Shown here: piece after piece, positions 21,111 to 34,600 of the stretch
Layout of the letters: the number at the start of each line of letters is the position of its first letter
How positions within the stretch are numbered: the stretch's first letter is position 1
Assembly (NCBI GenBank): GCA_902729315.2
Contig: LR746269.1
Coordinates: forward strand, 7,228,231 to 7,292,230
Direction of reading: 5' to 3'
Length of the DNA: 64,000 nt
Source of the DNA: Spirodela intermedia
Taxonomy: Eukaryota > Streptophyta > Magnoliopsida > Alismatales > Araceae
Made by a program: the position numbers and the translations under genes
Notes under the pieces: model-generated
The model's input: the letters and a program-made list of their open reading frames with translations, nothing else
Told to the model about the DNA's origin: nothing
Database searches by the model: none

Positions 21111-24100
21111 CTTCCCTGAAGCTCCTTACCCTGAGAGCAATCTGAACTTTCTCTGTTCGTCATTGCAACCAAAGTTCAAGATTCCTCGGTGAATAAAAGT
21201 ATTCATTTCGTGCCAACAATGGAGTTGCATACGTAATGGAATTACTGTACAGCCCTTACTAGAAAGAGAATGATCCATAATGCTCCATGAAGAAACAAGT
21301 TTCGAGGTGATCAATGCAGTGGGATGGTCGTAAACATAGAAGACGATCTCATTTAGTTCTCTTATTCTTTCATGATTTACGTTAGAGGGTGTACCCTCTT
21401 AAACTGATGAGTATGCCATTCTCATCCTTGGCATCGGTTGTGGTAAACGTACCTGTCTGCACTGGTAAAAATGCTATGTTTTGTGCACTAGGATTTGGAA
21501 ATGATTATTGTTGAACAGGATATTGACGCAAGCTACAATTGTGGTGGACTCTGGTGAATCTTCCATTATAAACCAGTTTCTATCCAATCGAATACTTTCA
21601 GCATTACAAAAACGTTAATTTTGTGTGAAAAATTAGAAGACCCTCCTTTTCCACTTGCATCTTTTATCTCTTACAATACCACAACCATACTTCTTTTTTC
21701 AGTATGACTTGTATAAAATTGATGAAGTATACATTTATATATTCCTTTCTTTTGAAAAATGATCCATGTCGTAGTATATTTATAATTAATTACCGTTATA
21801 ATTTCAAGATTATTTCCAAAAACAGGCGGACAAAGTTTAATATCGATTTTCTGGTCAGGCTTGTTTTTTTTTTTTTTTTCCAAACTTGATTATTTAGTGT
21901 TGTTCATGATATACTAGCTCAATAGTTCACTATTAGGATCAATTCAGTTTGTATGACCACATTTATTTTTTGCCTTCCTCTGTGAATCCGTTCTGACAGT
22001 GGAGGAAGATACTAGTTAAGGCAGAAGAACTCACAATGGAGATGGACAAGTCAGATCTCTGGAATGATCCTGTATATGCTGGAAAGGTTAGTAAAGAGCA
22101 TGGTGCACTGATGGGCAAGATCAAAGAGATCAATGGATTTGAGCGCGAACTACTTGAGCACATTGATATGTTGAAGCTTGCGCGTGAAGAAAATGATAAT
22201 GATGTGGCATTGGTGAGCATTTTCTTTGATGGCATGTATCTTATCTATTTGAAACCATATCTTTTATTCAATCCTTGTTACGATTATAATTTACCACATA
22301 TTTGAAAAAATTTCAATCCATTCTTTTATTGTTACATTTTGTTTTGATGTTTTTTTGAATGGAATGTTTTGTAGCTGATGTTGTAGTTTATGAGTATTCC
22401 AAACAGAGTTCCTTAATCATGGCTGCGCAAAGCAAACCCATTGGTGATGCAATAAACTTTAGGAGCTATCTATTTGTCATTAATAACTTCAGAATCAGTT
22501 GTTGAAATAGAAATCATGTATCTGCTTTTGAAAAGTGAGATTTTCTTTTAATGCAGTGGTTATCTTGGGAACTAGCTTTTTGGTAGTTTCATCCATGTGA
22601 TTCCAGGATTGAATTTCGTTTCTGAAGCATCAATCTTTCTGGAATGTGCATCGATGCCATCATCCATTGTTTTGCGGTGGCTTGATCCACCAGATGCAAT
22701 GACACGGCAAAGTTCTCTGAAGAACTCCCCAAATACCAAGCTTGGACAGGTACTATTCCCCCCTGTGCCCACTTGGAAGGCAATAAAACTATGGCACTTA
22801 GAAGATACCGCAGCACCTTTTAGTCTTTGATAAGAGTCCAAGGAAATAGCCTATGTTGTTATATTTTTATATGCTTCTTCTTTATTCCAGAAGGTAGTCT
22901 AAAGATAATCATGGACCAGGAAGTTATTGGTGATAGAAAGCTATCATCAACACCCCATCTATATATGCAGGTGACAGCATAGGTGGTTGCTTTGTTCATT
23001 GATTATGGTCCCTAGTTTTGGGGTTGACTAGTGAATATTATATTTCACTTGCCTTTTTAGTTATTGTAGAATTATGTCCTTCCTCTCCTGTCAATTCATC
23101 ACGAACATGAATTGGCACAGATTCGGTGGCTTGGTCTTTGCTTGCCAACCGAGGGCAACTCCCAACATATTTTGAGCTCCGTAGTATTGACAGGAAAGCT
23201 CCACCCTCTAATGGAAGTGGAGGTGATCGAAAACGATGGGGAAGTTCAGGTGCTTGATTTGATAAGTTACAAATCTTTCTATGGCAATATGCTTTACATC
23301 TCTTGCAACCATTTTTCTCAATAAATTCTTCTTATGTCCAACAGTTTCACGCATCTCTTGTCTGATAAAATAAAATTATTATTTTTTTGGAAATCATGGT
23401 ATATTGGCGAAACAATGCTGTGGAAGACCTATCAAGACTTTATGTAGCATTGACTTATTTTGTAAGCTCTTTCTCCTTGATAAGCATTCCAGGACTGACT
23501 ATTTTGCAGATAAGTCATCAATTAGGTCATTCATAAAATTATATTTCTTTCAAGGATCATCTTCATCTCAAGTTCTGTTTCCCTCTATGTATATTTGCAT
23601 TTGATCTTTTTATAGTTTCTTTTTGATTCTCGGTATGGGTGTAGTTATGTTTGGATTAATTATCTTTTCATTTACTTTTAAGATGCTTTGGCGTACTCTT
23701 TTATCTGCATGCAGGAATCCATTACAGCACTGTTTAAAATGAGAAGAATCGCAAAGGAAAAGGAATTGGAAGCGCTGTTGGCTGGGGAGCACGATGATTG
23801 TTCTTGCTTCATGGAGGTGATGCGCTCTAACCTTATCTCTTTTTTCTGCAAATTATTAATTTTTTTCCTTGAATATCATGGTGACACGTCTTCAATCAGT
23901 AATTATTCTTCTTTCTGTTCCTAATCTATCGTGATATGTTGCACTTTGGTCTGTTAAACTGTGGCGTATTCTTAAAAGAGATATATGAGGATGCCTCTGT
24001 TATGGATTGTTAGATTATCTGTATATTTTTCTCCTTATACAGCAGAAGGTATAAGCTACACATGTCATATGTTGTAGTCTACATCGTGTAGGATATGTTA

Positions 24101-27100
24101 GTTATCCAACACGCTCAAAATGAAAAATTCCTGTCCTGCTTCAAATGACGCTAACCTGCTGTCTCACATACCATCACATATGAAAGTTTGCACCACCTGT
24201 TGAAATTTAATTCCATTTTATCTTCTCCTTCTATAATATTCAAAGGTCAGCATACTGGATGAGGAATCTTGGGTTGTTGACTTGATGACTAGAAAAAATG
24301 CAGCTCTTGACTTTTATCTGTTCTTGAGAGCTGATGAAGTGTTGACTTTCTCTTCAGAGAACATTGAATGTGTTCTTTTTGTTGTCGTCTATTGGCATGA
24401 GGGGAGAAAGGAACATATGTGAAGCCGGCAGAAACACATCCATATCTACCTAGATCACATCAGTCGCTGTGAAAATATTGCCCATAATTCTTTTTCCAGC
24501 CACAGCATGCAAGATCGGATGATTCTCGCATGGATTGGCCAAATTTTGAACAAGAACAATCCGTGTCTGGTCTGATCTCCGGGGGGAACTTCGTCTCCAC
24601 TTAAAGTTGTACAAAATAAATGGCAATTGGCTAATCTCAGTTCATTGAAGAAGAAGAGTGAAAGTGAAAGCTTCGGGGTATTACAGTTCTCTGCTGTCCT
24701 ATGCTCTGCTACACTGGTCACTGTTGACCAAGGTGGGGTACCCAAGTGCCCCACCATGCATGTTGTGCACATAGAGCAGCAACCCACGTAATATGGGGTA
24801 GAAGGGGGATTTACTGTTGTCGCTAATTAGAAACTCTAGTTTCTTTATTTTAATCTTCTCTATTTTCGAATGGTCGTATCCTATTATTTGGGGTACACCT
24901 GTATTCTTTTATTGATTATCTTCGTGAAAAAACCCTCTCATCGTCTCCTTTCTGTTGGTCCACTTTCATCTTGTTAGTGCCTATGTGGTCTCTTTATAGG
25001 AAGTTACAGGATCAGGGCAGGGTGGGGGATGGCATCGATAGCGTAATCTGAAAGTTTATTTTCTGGAACTATTTGTATATGTTTCTAAGCTAACCATAAC
25101 TTAGATTTCTAGATTTTTTTTTTATTGGAATGTTCTACAAATGCTTTTTAGTTAGAACTGTTTATATGTACTAAATAAAATTATTATCTCGTGATATTAT
25201 TTTATTTTAGGCTAAATCTAGGTTCATTCCCTCAATTAATGCTGATAGGTTCCCATGATAAACAGGTGATTTAGGATCCCGTGTTTATCTGTGTTATTTC
25301 CTTTTGCGAGCCTTTAGATCAATCTGTAAGTATTGGGGACCATCGTGGGGGAGATTTTAGGTGGATTCGACGCTGGTATTGGCTTTATTACAAGTTTGTT
25401 AGTATTTTTATATCCGAGGTTGGCGAGAAAATTAGCCCTTTTTAGCAAGCTGCCAAATTTTCCGGTTGTTAAATCTTAGCCAGTCTTCACATAAATCTCA
25501 GGGGATGGATGAAACCAAGATGGCTTATCTTTTCCCAGTTATTTGAGTTGTCTCCAATCAATAATTTCATTCGGCTGCATTCAAAGTGAATGCTATTTTT
25601 CATCCAGGTTCAAGCAGGTGCTGGAGGAACAGAAAGCATGGACTGGGCTGCCATGATTTTGAACATGTACAAAATGTGGGCAGATCGTCGTGGATTTAGC
25701 GTTAGCATTGTTGATGAAATGCCTGGTGAGATTGCAGGAATCAAGGTCATTAGCTGCCTGCCTCTCTTTCATTCATGTTTTTTTAAAATTATCTATATTT
25801 GTTCCTTTTGATCTTCAATTTTCCTGCATGCTGAAGTACATTCATGGAATGATGTCCTGTGCATTATAGTTCTCTGAAATTTGGATAATCATAGCAACAT
25901 TTTCAAGACCCGAATATACTGTTTATGGATTGTCTTTAGGAATTTATTTTTTTAAAAAAAATATTATCGTTTTGTAAAGTATATATTTTAAAATTTTTGA
26001 GAGTAGGGTTCAGGGCTTGGTCCTGAGAATGGCAAAAAACTAATCAGTAGAAGCTGAAGCGATCCCTTTTCTCAGCGCCATGTTCATATGTTTCCATGTT
26101 TTCTTTGTTTCCTGACTTTGTTACGATTGGGTTTTTCCTCCTGACCACAATTTTCTTACTTCTGTTCTATACTGAATATCTCAGTCTAGATCAAAGATTC
26201 CTTAACCGACAAGAGCTAGTCCTAGTTCCTGCTACCTTGGCAGAAACATTTACATCTGTTTTCTAATCTTCCGTCAACAGGATGTTTCTTGATCCCATTA
26301 ACGTAGAAATTTTTGGGTGGGTAATCTCCTGTTTTATGATATCAAGAACTTAAATTCACTCATGATGCGTGCCCGGTGTTTTTTCGCATAATTACCCATA
26401 TATATACATAGATTCCTAATCAGTGATGAATGCAGCAGTTTTCTTCAAACTATTGCCTTGCAGATTGCTGGTTTTTTTTCCTTGAATCTGAGATTTCTTT
26501 GCTCTTCAGCGGGCGACGATTAAAGTAGAGGGCAAATATGCATTCGGGTACACAAAGTCAGAGGTTGGCGTCCACAGATTGGTCAGAATTTCCCCTTTCG
26601 ACAGCGGAAAACGGCGTCATACCTCCTTTGCGGCCGTCGCCGTGATTCCTATCCTCGGAGATGTCTCCTTCCGCGTTCAGATCAACGAATCCGATCTCCG
26701 AATTGAGCGGTTTCGCGCCGGGGGCGCCGGTGGCCAGCACGTCAACAGCACAGAGAGCGCTGTGAGGATCACACACATCCCCACAGGGGTAACGGCTACC
26801 TGCCAGAATGAAAGGTACGCAGGAGGGGGGTTTTGTTCTATGCTCTCTGCTCTGGCCAATCCTCAGCTTTTTGGCACTTAGCCTCAGATACTGGTTTGCT
26901 CAGAATCTTCAACTCCATTCAATTCACACTGGCAAATCACCCGCTTTTAGAAACTGATTGATATGAAGGTGCTGTTTTTGGACGATGTTCATTGCTTTGT
27001 GGAATACTTTGCTCAAATTTTCTATTTCATTTAATTGAATAGCTGCAAAATCTGGTCCAGGCATATGCATATATTGGATTTGCTGCTTTCAGAAACTTGA

Positions 27101-27869
27101 TGGGTATATGACCTTATTGATCATTTTGCTCAAAATTTTCATTTTTTTTGTTGTTAGCTGACTGCAAGTTTGATCCAAATATATTGCAGTACTAGATCAC
27201 TTGCTTATAGCTCACAATCTTTAGTTTAATTTAATCTTTTATTTATTTCAAACTTTATCCATATATACTGAAATGGGTATTTCTCCGTGGAATTCTTGAT
27301 CTTACACGCCATGCTGTTGGGCTATGAACCATTTGATTCTCTCAAGCTTTTTTCTGATGATCCCCACAATTTCCTTGTGAGTCCACAGAAAAAAAAAATG
27401 AAAGAAAAAAAAAAGGGTTCCATTTTTGTACTCTCTGTGATATTCTGATTGTGGGAACGGTGTTATGTCCTGGTCACAGATCACAGCATATGAACAAATC
27501 CTCTGCCATGTCGGTGCTTCAGTCGAGATTGGACCAGCTCGAGATGGCCCGCCGAGCGCAGCTGAATGCCGAGCACACACAATCGTTGACGGAGATAAGC
27601 TGGGGCAACCAGATCCGGTCCTATGTGCTGCATGTGGGTGTCTCTGAACCAAAGTCAACCCATGATTTACCCTTTTCAGAAATTTATGATATTTATTTAT
27701 TTTATTTCCCGCCCTGCAGCCGTATCGGATGGTCAAGGATCTTCGGACAAACTATGAGATGTCCGATCCGGATGCCGTCCTGGAAGGTGACCTCGACGGC
27801 TTCATCTTGAACTATCTCTCTTCTTCTCTTGACACAAATAATGAGGATCAAACAGGTGCCCGATTTTAA
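20292..27869 (+). CDS. PRFB: Organellar peptide chain release factor 2 (PrfB type, probably mitochondrial)
   Basis: Seven exons (20292-20696, 22000-22212, 23715-23816, 25608-25745, 26510-26814, 27480-27633, 27720-27869) give 488 residues. The protein is a class I bacterial-type release factor, which reads UGA and UAA stop codons and triggers peptide release. The codon-recognition tripeptide SPF (314-316) marks it as RF2 rather than RF1, and the catalytic GGQ (360-362) is intact in [13 protein letters not shown]. Other family blocks are [33 protein letters not shown] and [19 protein letters not shown]. The first ~90 residues are basic and serine-rich, consistent with an organellar transit peptide. 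The coiled region [12 protein letters not shown] resembles the mitochondrial rather than the chloroplast (HCF109) paralogue, but I hold the compartment call loosely. No in-frame TGA frameshift site, as in bacterial prfB, is present. All introns are GT-AG. It converges on VPS51. Confidence 0.93.
21061..21102. repeat. (AT)n microsatellite in release factor intron 1
   Basis: About 21 uninterrupted AT units, followed by a short GTATATAT extension. The tract lies inside the 1.3-kb first intron. Confidence 0.97.
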
Positions 27870-28671
27870 TTTCGCGAGGGATGCTTTTTCTATGCTGATT
27901 GGTTGATCCTTTGGAGATCGTTGTGCCCCACTCACCCGTTATTTTCGATTACTATCACTATATATATATATATATATGCATTTATATATTTAAAATGACG
28001 CATGAACTTTCCCTGTATGTGGTTGAGATTTTGTAAGGTTTTTTTTTATGAAGTTTGGGGATCGATTAATAGAGATAGAGAGATAGATATATAGAAAGGA
28101 GAGAGAGAGATAGATAGATATATAGAGAGGAGAGAGAGTGAGGGAAAGAGATAGAGAGAGTTAGATAGATAGATAGCGAGAGAGAGAGAGAGATAGATAG
28201 ATATATAGAGAGGAGAGAGAGTGAGGGAAAGACATAGAGAGAGCAAGATAGATAGATAGCGAGAGAGAGAGAGAGAAAGAGAGAGATAGATAGATAGAGA
28301 GAGAGAGAGTCTTATGATAATACAGGGAGAAATAAGCGATGCTGCACACAGTGATGAACTCAGCGAGAGCTCTGTGGATTGGGGTTGCAAGCTCCGATTG
28401 ATCCATGAACCCGATCAGATCATGAATGCCTTCCACCCCCCCCACAACCTCATTTCTGATGTTCTTTCTGCTTTACCATCCACCTGGGGATTCATCATCT
28501 TCATGTTGCCCCCCTCCCCCCAAACTTGAGGGGGGTTCCTCAGCTCCTGTTTGAGGCCCGAAGCAGGCCCAATACTCTCTGGATCTCCATCTGAAGAGCA
28601 CCTCTGGGTGTCTAAAAATGGGCAGGTGTTCTTGGCCTTCCTTTTTCTTTTTTTTCTTTTTTAATTATTAT
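27870..28671. other. Intergenic region between convergent RF2 and VPS51
   Basis: The two genes end tail to tail here, 802 bases apart, so both 3' untranslated regions lie within. A TA tract sits at about 27960-27976, and a GATA/GA microsatellite fills 28064-28312. The open frames of 94-114 residues on the minus strand in the repeat are artefacts. I see nothing else. Confidence 0.6.
28064..28312. repeat. GATA/GA microsatellite block
   Basis: Alternating (GATA), (GA) and TATAGAGAGGAGAGAGAG words fill about 250 bases. A longer composite motif with AGTGAGGGAAAGA recurs at about 28137 and 28219, suggesting secondary duplication of an ~82-bp stretch within the microsatellite. Confidence 0.93.
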
Positions 28672-31600
28672 TTACCGGGAATTCGGCTCCTTGTTCTTGA
28701 CCAACTTTGCCTGGATGAGCTTGTCGATGATCGGCGCCTCCAAAGGGATTGGATCGAGGCACCGTTCGTGAGCAGCATTAGTTACCTGCAGATCCAGAAA
28801 TTAATCGACATATTAATTATATTGAAATATAAATTAACATATTATAGAAAAAAGAAAAGGTCTCTTACCTCTTTTAGCAGGAAATCAATCACAGCCTCAT
28901 CGTGGACGATTTCTTTCAATGGGTTCTTCAGGAATTCGATGTCCAGCTGGATTTGTTGGTACCCACTTCGATTGAGTGTCTGCAGCTGAACCAGCTCCTG
29001 TATGCTCTTCAGGGATAGCTTCACAATAGTGGATACGATTGATTCCTGAAATGTCGAATGCTGGCGTCAGCTTCTGATCTATATTATGTTCGTCATTTGA
29101 CCAAATTGGAAATTATCCGACTAATTATCAGATTGCAAGTCAGCAGAAATCAAGAGAAGATGGCGCCCCCTGGGCATATGAACTTTATCCAAAAGGCGAA
29201 AATAGAAATATAATGTACAAAAATCGAAAAATCTAGATCCAGGAATAAATGCCAAATTTCCCCTCGATCCGATAAGAAGAAAAACGGAAATATTCAAGCG
29301 GCCCATTTCAATGAAATCATTAGAAAGATAATGTACAAAAAACTAGATTCTGAAGTTTTAGGAAGTCTTTCCTGAGCTGGAATTCACCAGAAACAATTTT
29401 TCTAGAGAGAGAAATAATGTACAAGAAACTAGATTCCGAAGTTTTGGGAAGTCTTTCCTGAGCTGACATTCACCAGAAACAGTTTTCCTCGAGAGAGAAA
29501 TAATGTACCAAAAACTAGATTCCGAAATTTTAGGAAGTATTTTCTGAGCTGGCGTTCACCAGAAACAGTTTTTCTAGAGAGAGAAAGACAGCATCTTGAG
29601 TAATGTTAAAATGTTTTCCACTTTATTTCATCATGAGCCTGCTAGGATATTTTCAGTAAAATCTGAAACAATGAGGGATCTGTACCTCTGTGTGCTCAAT
29701 CTTCGTGAATATCTCCATTTTTTGCTCGAATAACTTTGCGAGATGGCTCTCCAGAAGTTGGCTTCTAGCACGTTGGGTGTTTGAGCGGCTGATTTTATCT
29801 TCACGCAGTGGATTGCTGCGAGAAGAATTGGTGCTTCCAGTGCTTTCAGTTCGATGGTGTCTCTGAGTGAGACCAGAAGGCAAAAGCTGTCTAACTTCAG
29901 CTCCAACTCCGTGCAACTGTCAGAGAAAAAACATGAATTCGTTAAAGGAACACAATCGCCACTGACATCTAACGCAAGAAAGGCTCTCTTTTAAGCAATT
30001 TTCTTTTTTTAGGTACATTTTCTCAGTTCTGATAGACATTATCTTGAAGAACATCAAGATACAATAATATTCCATATTTTGCACTCGGGTCATACTATAA
30101 ATAGACAATCCCAGACGTCCTATTTCCATTAAAGGTATTTTACAGATCTTTGATAAATTTTTTGGTGTGGACAGAGATGAAGAATAAAGGCAATAATACA
30201 ATCACCTAAATAGATAGATAGAACCAACAGTTTTCAGGGTGATTTCTACCCCGTCCAACACAGTTTTCATCTTTTTTGCCTAACATGAACGATGTTGATA
30301 AGACTGAGCGTATAAGCATATAATTATGTCTCAACATAATTCATGTCAAGTGATGGAGTGTCCCAACGCTCTATTACAGGCAAAGAGACGCAAACTAGTT
30401 TTTTTTTTTTTTTTCGTCACTGGGATGAACAGCCCAATCGAAGGAATAAGGCATTTGACTTTTTGTCTTCATTCTGAGTAATTAGCCTCGTTGACAGTGC
30501 AACGGACTTCAACAGATGAAAAGTCAACGACAAGTACTCACCTCTTGAAGAAGTAAATCGACAAACATGTGAACTTCTCTTGGTTCCTTATGCTGTTGAA
30601 AATTCATGAAAATCGTTATGTACGATATTGAAATACAACTGGCAGTCTTAGGTAGTTCAAAATACAGCTAGAAAGCCTTTACCTTGATCCAGTTAGGCGC
30701 CATGAACCTCTTTTTCAGCAATGTAGAAATTTTCTGAGTTCTCATGGTAATATACTGCCAATAGTAAGAGAAAAATAAGATACATGATAATTAGAATAAA
30801 ACGAGAGTGACAGAACAGTTCAGTTTACCACCAAGGGAAACTATTGTCTTCGACTGGCTGAAGATGACAAAAAGATTAACTCTGCTCTACCAAATAAGTC
30901 AGAATTTGGCAAAAAATCGTCCGTGGAGAAAAAATAACGCTGAATGGTAAGTAGTACCAAAAGAATTCCTTTCCCAACCAACATAAGAAATTTTCAAAGT
31001 TTCATTAACGTTGAATCGTTCCCCGCAGGACTACATTGCCGTTCATTAAATTTGTAATCTTCAGCGCACTTGGTCGCTTCTTTTCCATAAAAATATGAGG
31101 CCCAATTGCATAATCTAATCAGAAAAGTCAATTCAATGGCATTTTGTCCCCCCTTTAGATCCATTCTACATCTAATTCTTTCCCACAAATTTCCGGTGTT
31201 CACATCGAAATTTCTACGCGCACCCGAGAAAAACCATTAATGTTTCGATCTATATAATAGATGTCACACAGAATACATCTCTACCAGTCTACATGAACAC
31301 ACATCGACCCTCATTAGAGGATGCTGCCATATAGAACGATATTTAGGATATATTCTTTGTGGTAATTTTCACATAGCAGTATTTTTCATACGAGGACATC
31401 GTTAGGTAACTTTGGAAAATTACCAATGCTACAGTCAAACTACTCTTTTCCAGAAACCGCAAACAAAAGGATTAGGCAAAGACTCCCCTCGTACAAGCAC
31501 CCAAATTATCATGCATACACTCTCAACCTCTAATTCAACAATATGCAAGATTCCTGCTTCCATCAGGGATTTCTGTTTCTCAGTGTGCAGGTTCTATAAT

Positions 31601-34600
31601 AATTTAAAGGAGATGTCCCTTATGATCTTAGTAAACCAAAGTGAAATTGATCCAAGAAAAAATGGTTAAAAATTAAGTAAATGCAGCGATGTATGTTTCG
31701 CACTTATGAATTCAACATGTAAACTGCATACTCGATAAGTATTGATAAAATGGACAGTAGATTGAACAACTGGCTGACATCAAAAAAGAACTTGAGAGTA
31801 GACTGAGCAATGGTGTGCAAGACAGCAGAATACCTTAATAAATTAGAAACTTCAAAGTCTAATGTTTTGATACAGCCAGTTCTAGCTATTAATCCTTGGT
31901 CCTATCGCATTCTTTTGGTTTTATTTCAATGTTAACTTTCATTCTGGATGCAATTTCCCCTGATAAGGTACTAAATTGAGTTTATTCTGGTCATTTGTTT
32001 AAGGTTTTAGAAAGGTTATATGATTCACATGTACCCCGACCGATGATATCATTTGTTTTATCATCAATACAACTTAGGTTTCTCCACTTTAAAGTTTTAT
32101 CAACTTTAACATTTTCACCCACAGTCAGAGGCTTTTCCCTAGAGAGGCATTGCCATTAAACTTAAACATTGCACTACTAATGTTGACAATAAATATTTTA
32201 AAAAAGGTCTGCTCTTACAATTTGCAAGAAGCTTGAGCTGGCAGAGCGAAACAGACGGCAGATCTCTCCAGGTACAAAAGCAGGACCATACTCATAGCTC
32301 CTGAGACCACCTCCAGAAAATGAAGCAGCAATCTCCTGCAATGAAAGTTATTAATGAGAGTCTTTCAAAGTGGTTGATGAACCATAAAAACAAGAAACAA
32401 GCACACTATAAACTACTTGCCTCGGTAATTCTAGGGATTGCACTTTGCTCTATGAAAATCGAAAGCTGGGCCAGGACAAGAACAAGGCCAGTTTGCACCT
32501 TCTCTGCCCGAAACCCTTCTGCGGCATTCACACGATTTTTTATAATATCAATTTTTCCACAGAGCATGAGAAAATGGCGATTCAGTGCCTTGAAGAAGTC
32601 TTGAAATCCTTCTTGCACCCAATCCACGATCAAGTCTCTCATCTTCGTGACGAGCTCAAAGGTATCATCAAGAAGGTGGCGAAAGTCCTGAAAGGAGAAC
32701 AAATTATACGAGAGAAGTGCTACCAAAATGTAACAGAAAATTGTCTAAAGAAAAAATAAGAAATGTTATTCGCAGGTTAGAACTTTTCCAGAGTTTTTAC
32801 CAATATAAGACAGTGATTGGAGTACACAGATTTAAATTTCATCGATCCAAATAGAGGTCAGCAATTTAAGAGCAAGGCCAATAGTTTTCATCTTATTTAT
32901 TTAAAAATGAATGTCATCGTTATAGAATGATTAGATACAAAATGGTATGAACCGATGCCAATGAACAGACTAATTCATATGCAAACAAAATGTTAAGGTG
33001 CTGGAACTCCCTAAGCAGCCAACTGTATCTTGACCACAGCAGGTAGTCAAAATAGAATCTGATTTGCAGCATAAGCGAAGATATGACAGATGGGAAGATA
33101 AAATTAAGAAAATTTCAACAAAAGGATTTTAGCACAGTATGATTGGGATGTAGCTTCTTGTAGACATTTTACTCACATGTTGGCAACTCTTTAAGCAACC
33201 CAGATCCCAAGTGAGAACTAGACAACAGGATTACTTGGCAAATGTGCACACTAAAAAGGATTTCTTAGTTTCGCAATTATAACGTGTTAAATGGCAAACT
33301 TTGAGATATGGACAAAAATTACCAAAAGACTCGATTTAAGCAATATAACTTACGAGTAGGCAATCCATGCTTCCTTGAATTACCGCCTTTTTACTGCTTT
33401 CCAAGGCAGTTTGCAGCGTTCGCTGTTCTTCTGTCCCCTTCGGGGATGTTTGTGGTCCAGTCAATGCTTCTAATATTCAAAAATGTTAAAAAAAAATACA
33501 TAAGAAGGTTTCAGTAAACCACATGAGGTCATATGCTTCTATATCACCGGTAATTTTTTCACTACATTACAGATGGATTGACAAAGAAATATGAAGAGCT
33601 TTGCAGAGACCTTATCCTTTTTTCGCACTCTGTTTCTTGCCTTCAAACTGGAGGGGCTGGTAATGAATAAGAGAAATGATGTGGGACAATAGATTCAAAC
33701 ATCACATTGGAGATAGTGCCTCAATGCTTTTAATTACATGGCAAAAATTCATTATTACAGAAATCTCCATGGCAAGACAGAAAGCAGCTTGCCTGTGCCG
33801 AAATTTCATCAATTAATCTCCAATTTATTTAATTAAGGACACTTCGTAACAGAAGATTCTAATTATCGGTCAATCATTTATACAGACATATCTCTAGTAC
33901 TTCTAGGTAGCAGAGAGGTAAAATGGGCAATCAATGAGAAATCAGAAGATAACCTGAAACATAACGCAGAAGAGCAGAGAATGCACCGGTGATATATTTC
34001 TTGATGACGCCCCTGGAGGCCTAGAAAATCATCAGACAATGGATTTAATTTTCAGAAAAAAATTACAAAAAGTTAAACTTGGTGTCGACGCGGGTGAAAT
34101 AATGCTACACTGGAAATTCAAGAATAATTTATCAACAGGATATATGGCAATAAACATCGGTGATCTCTTCACATTTGAATGTCCCGAGCATGTCGGGGGC
34201 AAATTCGTTCCAGACTTTTTTTTTCCTACAGATATAGACAAACTCTGGCAATAATCGTCACATGAAAAAATTAATTTTCCTACAACTTTATTCCGAAAAG
34301 ATCAAGAATAAACTTCGAATGAGAGGCCTCTCAAATTCAAATAACCAAACTCTAAATATCAGTCCGACCCTGCTTTTGTATTTTTGTACTTAAAATTACC
34401 AAAAATAATTTTATTGATTAATTTTTTTTGTCTAGGAGTCGGCTGGTGGTATTATCAATTTCTGTGGCATTGGTGGTAAAAGATATATTCTGCAGTTCGG
34501 TACAAAAAAAAAATCCACCGCTATTCATGTTAAAATTTGGGGCCACAAAAACAGTATTTTACACCATAGCCCATGAATTCGCCTCCAAGCTATACGACAG

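Noticed and set aside
20697-21999. Possible U12-type intron in the release factor gene (donor GTATCC)
   Set aside because: No TCCTTAAC-like branch site is seen close to the acceptor, so an ordinary U2-type GT-AG intron is more likely.
24455-24787. 110-residue minus-strand open frame in a release factor intron, next to a GGTGGGG...CCCCACC palindrome
   Set aside because: No recognisable protein; the inverted pair is short (7 bp arms), so neither a gene nor a transposon end is supported.
28046-28445. Minus-strand frames rich in Ser, Leu, Ile and Tyr
   Set aside because: They come from the GATA/GA microsatellite block.
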